Translations under genes and position numbers: made by a program
In this document: positions 9,496 to 19,803 of the stretch, one piece after another
Layout of the letters: each line of letters opens with the position of its first letter
Position numbering within the stretch: position 1 is the stretch's first letter
The notes under the pieces: generated by a model
Databases searched by the model: none
Seen by the model: only the letters and a program-made list of their open reading frames with translations
Told to the model about the DNA's origin: nothing
DNA from: Talpa occidentalis
Lineage: Eukaryota; Chordata; Mammalia; Eulipotyphla; Talpidae
Direction of reading: 5' to 3'
DNA length: 64,000 nucleotides
NCBI RefSeq assembly: GCF_014898055.3
Contig: NW_023601104.1
Location: forward strand, 39,124,210 to 39,188,209

Positions 9496-10943
9496 GGAGA
9501 AGCACATGCAGCCAGACCAGCAGAGCTGCAAGCCCAGCTCCCAAACTACCTGCTGAGGAATCTGCTTGCCTCACCTCCCACCCCTGTATCTGGGGCCAGA
9601 CACAATGCTAGGAAAAATGGAGGTGAGGAAAGGTCTGGCATGGTGTTCTTCTCTCAAACCCAGGAGCATACTCATTTTGGTGGCGGTGTTGCCCAACCCC
9701 CAGTAGGGCACCACCCATTACGAAAACTCTCCTTGGAGTAAAGGAACAACAGTCAGCAGGATAAGGCTAGAGAGGAGGGAGGAAAATCCAGATGGGGCTC
9801 TTCCTCTTGAAACTGCTGTCCTACATACTGAGTCAAATTGGGACCCCGTGGAAATGGACTACCACAATTAGGAGATCCATTCTAGAGGGTCTCAAAAAGG
9901 TGTGTCAAAACAACAAGTTTGAACATGGTTCAGGTGGTCCAGCAAAAAGCTAGCAAGGACCCATCTGAGTTCCTGGAACAGATCTATCAAGCATTTTGAA
10001 AATACACTGATATTGATCCCCAAGCCCCTGATAATATCAGAATGGCAAACACAACTTACATGTCTCAAAGCACCCCAGACATTTGAAAGAAATTAAAGTG
10101 TGGAAGGGAACTTTGGGATGAATCCCTCTCAATTGGTAGACATGGTATTCAAAGTATTCAACAACAGAGAATGCTGTAAGTCATAGTCGACCACAATCTT
10201 CTTGGAGCAGGCATTAAGGGTCAAATACAGGGGAGAAGCAGCTATAAGGAACTGGAAATAGATCAGTCTTCTTATTATAAGGGAATGTGGCACTGAAAAA
10301 AATGTATGCCCAAAGAGGAAGCAGGGTCAAAAGTGGAGGGAAAAGGAGGAATCAAGAGTCATGTTGGCTCAAGATGCAGGGAATGAGGAGGATTGAAGAG
10401 GCCCAGCGGCTCCCCAGCTCAACTAGCTGATCAAAGTTATCCCCCAAGGAGAGTCAGGTTAAACAGTGAGGGGTCAAACATTTGATTTCTTGATAGATAC
10501 AAGGGCTACGTACTCGGTACTAAACAAACCAAATACAACAACATCAAAATAAACTGTGACAGTAAAAGATATTTCTGGAAATCCAAAAAGTCAATATTTC
10601 TCAATCTTCTGGAATGGTTGATAGGGAACAGGACCCTCATTCATAAATTCCTTTACATCCCTGACTGTCCAATACCACTCTTTGGGAGAGACTTGTTAAC
10701 TAAACTATAGTCACAGATTGTCTTTCTTCCAGAAAAACAGCAGCTTCATTTATAAGTCCCCCTGGAACATGCCTGGCAGCATCTCTTGAAATTGTGGGAA
10801 GAAGAGGTAACCTGTGCTTCCTGATCTGAAGAAATGCTGGCTAAGGTAGACACAGCTGTGTAGGCATCCAGGGAGTCTGGGAGGGCCAAAAGAGCATCCC
10901 CAATAAAAACCCAACAAAAGGATGCATCCAGGGTCCCTAATAA

Positions 10944-11373
10944 AAACCCAAATGCCCCAAAATAGATGACTGGATCAAGAAAATATGGAATGGTACATAC
11001 ACACAATGGAATATTACTCAGCAATCAAAATAGATAAACTCATGCAATTTGCAGCAACATAGATGGAGCTGGAAGGGATCATGCTCAGCGAAATAAGCCA
11101 GAAAGAAAAAGAAAAATACTGAATGGTCTCTCTCATAGAAGGAATTTAGAAAACCAAAATAAAGGACCAGGAAAAAGACTAATTATAATAAAGTAAAAAT
11201 CAAAACCAACAAGCAACTATAAACCAGAGACACAGTACTGGGAGGGGGGAGGGGAGGGAATAGGATCAATACAAGGGGAGTGGGAATTGTATGGGGACTA
11301 TAACCAAGATGAAAATACATACATTGTGCAAAAATGAAAAATTTTGTAAAAAAATATATAAAATAAAATAAAA
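10944..11373 (+). mobile_element. 5'-truncated L1 3' end inside old provirus
   Basis: The sequence from AACCCAAATGCCCC through the GGATGGAGCTGG-like block to an A-rich tail matches the L1 3' end seen at 51480-51900. It interrupts the old pol between protease and RT. Confidence 0.8.
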
Positions 11374-13552
11374 ATGCTCCGAAAAATGCTCTATGAAAGG
11401 AAGCCCTAGAAGGTATCAAACCAGTAATGAAAAGTTTCAAAAATTAATGGGCTCATTAGATCCTCCCAGTATCCCTGTAACACAACTATATTACCAGTTG
11501 AAAAACCACACTGAAGAATACAGAGTCTTCATTAATAGCTGAGAACTTCATACAAGCCCTGCAGGCAATCAATGACATTATACAAGATATAGACCTTATT
11601 CTTCCTAATCCATATACTCTGATAAATGTCATTCCAAGAAACAGTTTGTGATTCTCAGTGTTGGATTTCTTCTGCATTTTGATTGACACAGAGACACAGC
11701 CTCTGCCTATGAAAGGCAAGACCAAAGCAAAGACACAAGGTTGCCGGATAGTACTACTGCCTGAGGGATTTAAAAACTCTCTGGCTATTTTTGGGCCAGG
11801 ACCTAAAGGACTGAATACTTCAAGGAGGGATTGCTGTAGTATGTGGATAATTTATGAATCACTGGAAACTCCTTTAAACAGTGCCTATGCCACAGACAGC
11901 CAGTGAAGTTCTCAGCTGTTAACGAAGACTCAGAGTCCAAATGAATTTGCAGCAGGGAGAGGCTGGGCAGAGTGCCTTTCACTCCCCCAGGCCAAGCTTT
12001 TACTAAAGTTATGAACAAAGGAACAAGAAAATAACATGCAATTGTGTTTGTGCTTATACAGATTAATAAGTTACTGCTGGAACAAGTTTTTCTAGTTAGA
12101 GGGAACAAGCATACAAGTATGTCCTCAGAGAGCAAGAATCAATTCTGGGAAGTTCTGTTTGTAGAACTTCTAACCTCCTGAAACTCCATATGCAGAGAAA
12201 ACAAGCACTCTCAGAAAACTCCAGCTTCCTTTAGAGCAGCAGGCTCCCAACCAGCCTAACTAACACTATGGAGACTCTGAATCATTTTGCCACCTGTGGT
12301 ACAAGATGTCAGCACCAAAGGCCCAAATTTGCCAGCAAAAAGGTAAAATTTTGGGATTTCCTCCTTGAAACAGGAAAGTGGAGTCTTATTGAAGACCGGA
12401 AAAACATTATCCCCTAAATTAGGACCCCTGAAAACCACAGACAATTAAGGGGATTCCTCGGTATGGCAGGTTACTGCAGAATCTGGATCCCAAATTTTGG
12501 CTTTACAGCCAAGGCCCTTTATGAAGCTTTAAAGGGATAATAATGGGACCCATTTGAATGGACTTAGGAGTGCTCATTCATTTCTGAGACCCTAAAAAAA
12601 GACTTGGTATATGTCCCCACCTTAGGGAACCCAAACTTGTTGAAACTCTTGCAGTTTTATGTACATGAAAGACAAAGAATCACACTGGAAGTTCTGACTC
12701 AATGGTTGGGGATGTGACTCAACCAGTAGCCTATCTATTAAAGAAACTGCACAATACTGTTTTGAGGTGGCCAGCCTGTTTATAAGCAGTCACCTATGAA
12801 CTCCTGCAAGAGGCAGAAAAATTTTCCTAAAGCCAACCCACAATGATATATGTGCCCCATCAAGAACTTATTCTCTTAGAGCAAAAAGGAATCCTGCCAC
12901 CCTCCTTCCAGACCCACAATGGGACAATCATTGCATGTATACACTGAATAGATAGATGAGGTCTGTTCCAGAAGACCAAATTTAAAAGACCAGCCTCTAG
13001 AAGGCTTATTGGCCCCTATACACTGGTAGAAGCAGCTATGTTTACCAAGGCAACCAAAAAGCCAGGTATGCTGTGGTCTCTTTAGAAGAAGCCATCGAGG
13101 CCAGCACGTTGCCACCAGGGATATTGGCCCCCAAAACTGAACTCTTTGCACTAACATGAGCACTCAAGCTATTGGTAGGGAAGAAGGCAAATGTCTACAT
13201 CTTTTCCAGGTATACTTTTAAAATTTTACATATGCTTGGTTCAATTTGGAAAGAGAGGGGACTGCTTACTTCCAAAAAAAAAAAAGGAAATCAAATATGC
13301 AACAGAAATTCTCAGGCTATTAGAAGTAGTACAAGCTCCAGAGCAGGTAGAAGTGATGCATTGTTTAGAACATCAGAATGGCAGTACTGAATCAATTAAA
13401 GGTAACAACTTGGGTGACAAGCTGCCAAGGAGCTCAACTTGTCTGAAATTAAACAACATTATTTTGATGACTTAGAAAAAGCTGTCAGGTGGGGATTCAC
13501 AGAGACTGCATCAGATAACTGACAAAGAAACAAAAAGAGGACAATAGAGGCA

Positions 13553-13712
13553 GACCTCTCCTGTCTTGCCCAATGATCCCCTCAGCAGTGTATTTCAGTC
13601 ATTCTGCCTGTTCTGTCTCTGGTGATCCTCTCAGCCCCCTGCACCTCTGGCCTGTACCCCAGCTCTTGTATGCATAAATAAATAAATAAATCTTCAAAAG
13701 AAAAAAAAAAAA
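13553..13712 (+). mobile_element. 5'-truncated tRNA-derived SINE
   Basis: Only the body and tail are present: a GACCTCTCCTGTCT block, CAGCAGTGTATTTCAGTC, and a TAAATAAATAAATC plus A tail. It inserted into the old integrase region. Confidence 0.8.
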
Positions 13713-14700
13713 AACAGAGGACAATATTCCTTCCTGCCCATGTAGTGGGGCTAATTATTAAGCAAATAGATGAGTGAGCTCATTTCAGAAGAGATGCTTT
13801 AGGTGACTATCAGGCTGTGGATTATAGGTCTGGGGACTGTCTGAGGCTGTCCATAGAGCAATAGCCCACTGTGTAGTTTGTCAGAAAAACAATCCAAAAA
13901 TGGACTTAAAACAATATCCGGGATAGTATCCCTTTGAGGCAGGTGGACTTTAGTCTGTGTGGACACCTTCTTGGGCTGGGTAGACACGTTACCCACCTGA
14001 AGTAAAAGAATCGCAGAGAAAAGTGTCAACAGTTTGCTAGAGGACATCATCCATCAGTATAGACCGCCTGGCAGTATACAAGTGACAAAGGACCTGCTTG
14101 CCTCTGAAGAACATAGGTTGGGGTGGGGAGTAAGCAAACAACTGGGAAACTGAGACTCAAATGGAGGCTGCATACCACCTGGACACCTCAATCATCAGAT
14201 AAAGCGGGAAAGCTGAATCACACTTTGAATGAAACCATTGCAATATTATACAAGGAAACACACCTTCACAGGGACCGATCTTTTCCTATTGACTTAGGAT
14301 AACGATGGTCTCCAAAGTAGGCTCAGTTTCGGTCCATGTGAGATTGTATATGGGTGACTATTACAGACCATACTCAAACTGGATGACACAGTGATAGACC
14401 AATAATTAAAAATTAAAAATTATGCATGTCACCTTGGTCAATTTCTTGACATAACTAAAGCCCATGCATCTGTTGGAAACTCTACTCTCCCAGGCCCTGT
14501 GCATTCCTTCTGGCTGGGAGATCAGGTTCTGCTGAAAACTTGGGAAAACATGAATGCCAGAAGATCAACTAAAGGTGGACTGACCCATGGGAAGTAATCC
14601 TAGTGACACCAACAGCAGTGAAGCCTGCTGGAATCAAGACTCGTATCAACTAGGCCAAAACCAAGAAGTCACCTGAGAAACCATAGACATCCAAGGAAAA

Positions 14701-16513
14701 GGGACTTAAAACTGACTTTAACTAACTTCAAAAAACACAAGTGTTTATTTTCATACTAATCTTCTTGTTACCCAAGAAGACCTCATATCATTCAGATAGG
14801 ATGTAACCATCTGGGTATATCTGGCCAAAAATAAACTGAGTATCTCTGATTTTTGTCTTACAGGAGAAACATACATTGAACAGACTTTGACATCATGCAT
14901 TGTAAGGGTATGTACACCCCCTTGAGAGTTTATGAAATTAGTGTTCAAGCATTTTGACAAAACCTTGACTTACCTTGATATTTATAACTAATTATCAAGT
15001 AACTTAAAAAGAGAGGGAAATGTTTACTTTGAAATTAACAAGCATCTCACCTACTAATGAATGAATTACTTTCTCAGAGTATAAGAGAGCTTGTTTTGAC
15101 TTAACTGAGGGAATAACATGATCTGCAACATTATCACCCATGTGTCTCATGCAGTGGCGCACTTAAAAACTGCCAGCAGGTTGGTTTCTGTTGTGTGATA
15201 GATTGGCCCTAACTTCTGTAGCCACAAATAGCACAGGAGGACCTTGCACTCACATGGTGCATAGATGCTCATCTCACTTGCTTCTTCTTTCTTAAATATA
15301 ACCTGCTGGTGGAGGCTGACAATCCACCCCCCACTCCCCCTCCTTGCCAGTCAGTCATGAATACTCAGCATCGAATTGCACAAATCAGCTTCCAGGAGTC
15401 CTTTTTGGGGCATAGAAGATAGAATTAGAGTCAGAACTGTGCTTACATTGGCCAGTGGGGTCTCTGCTCTGGCCCACAATTCAGGGACCCCCTCACACTT
15501 ACAGCACCCAGTCTCCTGGATCTCCATGCAGTGACTGGATCCGCCAGTGCAGTTTCTGGACAGAGGTCACACAGGCTCCCACCCTGCATCTCCCCTTTGA
15601 GGTTTTCCCTGACGCTCTGCCTCCCTCCCTGCTCAGGCATCATTTTCACAGGAAAAACTTCAAATTCCATTATCTACAGAGTCACCTGGGGGACGAGGAC
15701 TGGCTCCACAAGGCTTAGACCTGATAAGAGTTACCCCAGTTCCTAGGAAATGAACTAAGTAAACTAATTAATGCATGTCCCATGCATGTTTGCACACAGT
15801 GTGCAAACAGAATGTGGGTATCAGGTCCCATCATGGCATTCTGATAGAACAAAGGAACATGCATGTGGCCTAGAGGGTGTGGAGCCAGTAAACGCATCGG
15901 GATACTCACTTAGCATTAAAACCACTCCTCAGACAAAGTTGTCAGTGGGTTCTTGGAAACTGCCTTTAACAGAAGCAACATTTTACAAAACCAGATCCCA
16001 ATAATGTCATTTAGTTCAGTGCAGGCTGGGATTTCACTTCATCATGATAAAGACATGATATTGAACAAAATGCCATTATTCTGGGACCTGCTGTGCTTAA
16101 GGCCTTAGATGGAACTTTACAAGGAGTTTATCAGAAAAGTGTGCACTCTAAAACTGCAACTCTTGATTGTCATGATACTGTGAATCATTTTCTTTAAATG
16201 ATTTTTTTAAATGTAAATTTCATTTTGAAAACACAAACCTACCTTGACAGTGCTAATGAAAGCAGAGATTTGCTGTTTGCCCACCTTTGAGACAAGCTTA
16301 CAAAGCACAGCTGGGGGTGGGGGCAGCAGAAGCAGGGTCAAGAGTCTCCCTGAATCAGAGAAGCAGAAGCTTATGAGGATCAGATTCTGGGACTTTTCAT
16401 ACTTCTTGATAGAAATGACAATGTCCTTCCCTGTCCCTCTCCAATGGACTAATTTCTGTTAATGTGATTGTTCACTTTTCCAAAAAATTAACAATGTAGA
16501 TGAATACACAACC
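14701..16513. other. Intergenic DNA, no gene recognised
   Basis: The left part may still belong to the old provirus. An 87-codon plus-strand frame starting at 15455 matches nothing I know and overlaps another frame of similar length. I see nothing firm. Confidence 0.4.
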
Positions 16514-16518
16514 CACAA

Positions 16519-18246
16519 TGCCGCGGACCAGCACCGCAGTGAACGATGAGGCAGTCTCAGGGTTGAGAGATTGCGCAGGGTGGTCAGGGATTCGGTTAAA
16601 GAAATGACAAACAGACACACTTCAAGAGAGTGTATAAATCTGAGTGTAATTTAATTTGAGTTGGTGACCAGTATATATATGTTTTCTAAAAGCATAGGAA
16701 TGGCGAACATCAGTGAAGAAATCAGCTTGCTTATAGGTTTAGCTTATCATTGACAGGGCAGTGATTTACATCTGGACCCAGGCGCATTCCTAAGTAGTTA
16801 GGCTATTAATTTTTCTTTTTGTTTTATATTTACTTTTTGTTTTAACTACTCACTACCACTAAATTACTATTAATTAACATGGGTGAATTTTACTTTTCAC
16901 AATGTAATATTTTTATCATTAAGATTAATGCTAACAAGGCTAAGCATGCAACAGAGAAATTATTAAGCTAACAGTTCTATTAATACACAGAGTTTAGTAA
17001 CGTTTCATTTGAATTAGCCTAGTTTTTAGATTTCGTATTTTTAATCAGCAAACCAATGACCTTTTAGACAGAGAAAGAGAAAAGATTTTAGAGAGAAAGA
17101 AAAGATTTTAGAGAGACAGTTGTATTAGAATAAAGTTTATGGGCCTTGAGAAGGCGAGATAAGTTTCCGAGAGGACAGCATTCCTGTAGTGGCTCCTGGT
17201 GGTCGTTATCTTTCAACAGGCTTCCGTCTTATCTATGTCTTCAGGGGGTTTTGCTGTTCTCCCCCTGCGCGCTGGTTCCTTGCCTGCTGCAGGAGGCCTT
17301 GTTGCTCCAGCCCGATAGGATACTGACAAGCAGCTAAGAGAAAAGGCCTCACACCGCGGGGCTGAAGATCTGGCATTCCTTTGCTTTTTGTTCTTGGTCA
17401 TAGAGAGAGAAAAATTTATCAGAAAAGTACATTAGGCTATAAATTATATGTATCAGCAGACTGCAAGCAATTGGCACAGAAAATTACCTGTTTAGAAATT
17501 AGTTACTACACAATTCGGCCCAATTATCAATAGGAGACAATTTATTGTATATATCTGACAAGCAATCCAGCATAACAATTATAGTATATCCTTGTTTTGA
17601 TTTTTAGAAGTTTCCTTTTTATTTAGAAGTTTCTTAGGAAAGTTTTTAAATGAAGTTAACTGTGTTAAGAAGTTTGTAGGTAAAAAAAGTTCTGATAACT
17701 GAGCAGCAGCTGGTCTCCGGCTGAAGGTCATGTGAATAGAATAGTCCTTTGATGCTTAGGCTTTAGCTGATAGGGATGCACTGGCGGTTATTCACTGTTT
17801 TAAATAATTGTCTAAATGAAAAAATAAGTAGCTTTAATGTTAGGTCTGGTTTATTATCTATTAACCTTGAAAGCTGCCGTCTAGCTGAGACCTGTAGGGG
17901 CCAGTAGTCTATGGGAAACATAATATATTAATTGTTTTTGCTTTACACATGATAATGTATTTCCTTATTATTATTACTAATAATAAATAAAAAAAGACCT
18001 GCTGAGTCTCTCGGCAGAAGATACTAGCACCTCACCAAGTGTCAGTGTCTCCTCATTCTACCTCATCCCCTTCCCCTCAGCCCCTAAGTTTCAGATCTTT
18101 CGTTTTCGCCGACGCCGTCTCATCCTTTCAGGAACCCCTGACATGACATTTTGCCGGAGGCTGGTCCCCGGCACTTGCCCAGCCGGACCTAGGGACGGTG
18201 GCGAAAGCCATTAGCCCTAAAGGTCGCTGCAGGGGGAGGTGCAGCA
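16519..18246. mobile_element. LTR-like element with TG...CA ends, 5-bp TSD (long copy)
   Basis: It starts TGCCGCGGACCAGCA and ends GGGGGAGGTGCAGCA, flanked by CACAA at 16514-16518 and 18247-18251. Both ends match the element at 8879-9495. The 1.73-kb body is AT-rich in the middle and has a TAATAAATAAA stretch near 17980. Near 18153-18174 lies TGCCGGAGGCTGGTCCCCGGC, partly an inverted copy of the left terminus, which suggests a nested or composite structure. No protein is encoded. It is probably an LTR or non-autonomous LTR element; strand is unresolved. Confidence 0.55.
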
Positions 18247-18251
18247 CACAA

Positions 18252-19164
18252 AATAAATATTGGCTTGCATTTGCTTAAAAGCATTAAAAGAAATTATAAA
18301 AACATTGGAGCTCTTTTAATTGCTCTCTTCACCCTAAAGTACAGGACAATCAGCTGGCAATGCAGAGTCGCTAGGCCTGAGGAAAACCTCCACACATTGT
18401 ATCTAGTGTTAGAATCATAGCTGGCTCATGTCACACACCAGCAAGAAACAGGCCATTGCCATTTGATGGCAAATGTGCTTATATGCAGACAGTGCATTTC
18501 ATCAGTAATTGGCACAAAAATTTGCTGAATCATGATTGTGTGTCAGATTGCAGATGGGTGTTATCAATTAAAGGACAAAGTCGTATCTGCAATTTCATGG
18601 AACTTAGAGCCTATTGGGGGAAATGGATGTTAACCAAATAACCACCCAATCTGATGTATGATTAAAGACTAAATGAATGCCGGGAAGGAGGGGCATCCAG
18701 AGACATGAGAGGGGCTAACAAGGACTAGAGTGTGAGACGTCAGGATGACTCCCCTGAGGAAATGCTGCTGCTGGTTTGGGCACCAACACCAAGGATAGCA
18801 GCTGTTATAGTCAGTTTAGAGATGAAGAAACTGAGGACCAGAGAGGAATTTGCCCATGGACAAAATTTATAAGGCAGCCTCATCACAGGAAACCTGATTT
18901 GACTGAATTACAAACTTTTCCCTCATTTATACCAAAATACCCCAAAACAGGGAAATTTCACACACAAATCTTAGAAGGGAAATGTTGACCAGCAAGAACC
19001 AGCTTCCCTCCTTCCCATAAATGGAGAAACATTCTCTTCTTTCCTCCTAGAGCTCTTGTTCTCACAGTTAACTAGAGAAGGTGGACTTGGCACTGGCTAC
19101 ACCTCAGCCCAGAGGCTGCTGCTCAGCTTCTGGAATCCACCAACACCAGGTCCAAATGTGGTTC
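18252..19164. other. Intergenic DNA with a MIR-like piece
   Basis: Positions 18795-18865 resemble an antisense MIR (GATGAAGAAACTGAGGACC). Nothing else is recognised. The DNA at 19161-19164 (GTTC) is the left flank of the provirus. Confidence 0.5.
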
Positions 19165-19604
19165 CCATACAGGCTTTGTGGACTCCACCCCCACCCCAGG
19201 TCAAAGCCAAAGACACTGGGAACTCCAAATCCCATCACCACCAAAGGGAAGGTGGCTGGGACCTGAGGGTGGGGTTAAGCAGCCAGGTGGATACAAAAGG
19301 CAGACATGTGGGCTTTGGGGGGCTCTCCATTTTGGGGCCCTCGGCCAGCTCGCGGCGTCCGTCTAGCTCTGAGAGTGACTTTGGGGTTTCCAGGTCGTCG
19401 GATCGGGTAGGACGCATTAAAGACTTTATTTCCCTATTTTCTCCCTGAGTTGTACATTTTCCTTATTTCTTTTTCTCTTGTAAATAAACCTTTTATTAAC
19501 CCTTTTGCGTGTGTCTGTAGTAGAGTATTCATAAGTCCCTTTAAAGCGCGCGGGTGAGGACCCACAGCCAGGAACCCGTTTAATATCGGGGTTGCTCTAT
19601 AACA
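19165..19604 (+). repeat. 5' LTR of young provirus, truncated at its start
   Basis: It matches 27689-28131 almost perfectly. The first 33 bases of the LTR (27656-27688 in the 3' copy) are absent. A TATA-like GATACAAAAG lies near 19290 and AATAAA is at 19483-19488. It ends TATAACA at 19604. Confidence 0.92.
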
Positions 19605-19607
19605 GCT

Positions 19608-19625
19608 TGGCGTCCAACGTGGTTT
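19608..19625 (+). promoter_or_regulatory. Primer binding site, closest to tRNA-Lys type
   Basis: TGGCGTCCAACGTGG starts four bases past the LTR. It differs at one position from the first 15 bases of the classic tRNA-Lys(1,2) primer site, and it does not resemble the tRNA-Pro site common in gammaretroviruses. The match weakens after base 15. The tRNA assignment is from memory of the known sites. Confidence 0.55.
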
Positions 19626-19803
19626 GCGTTTCACCCGTGGTTGACCAGCCCAAAGTAATTTTTCTTGCGTTGGTCACCATAAAAGCGCATTAGGTCTGCA
19701 GGACTCGCAGTGAAACTCTTTGTTTCACGTCTTGAAAAGTTTTTTTTTTCTCCGCACATAAGGCCGTTGTGGGTGTGGTTTTGACCCAAACGCGGCCTCA
19801 ACC
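19626..19803 (+). other. Provirus 5' leader
   Basis: This is untranslated RNA leader between the primer site and gag. It contains no ATG, so scanning would reach the gag ATG at 19804 first. The packaging signal presumably lies here, but no motif is recognised. Confidence 0.6.

Larger units (their letters stand above)
9850..14700 (+). pseudogene. Decayed gammaretrovirus-like provirus, gag-pol remnant
   Basis: Fragments in the order of a retroviral genome can be read on plus in shifting frames. A Gag capsid C-terminal stretch (around 9950-10100, with DPSEFLEQIYQ-like residues) is followed by a protease region near 10480-10520 whose active-site DTG reads DTR. Reverse transcriptase follows (LPEGFKNSLAIF at 11759-11794), then RNase H (about 13000-13450) and integrase (about 13740-14660). 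The order and wording match the young provirus at 19.2-28.1 kb, so it is a related older lineage. Many stops and frameshifts make it non-functional. An L1 end (10944-11373) and a SINE piece (13553-13712) interrupt it. No LTR of its own is recognised, and no env. Confidence 0.8.

Noticed and set aside
13799..14050. Minus-strand frame starting with a signal-peptide-like stretch
   Set aside because: It is antisense to the decayed integrase of the old provirus; the plus-strand reading matches integrase wording, so the minus frame is a shadow.
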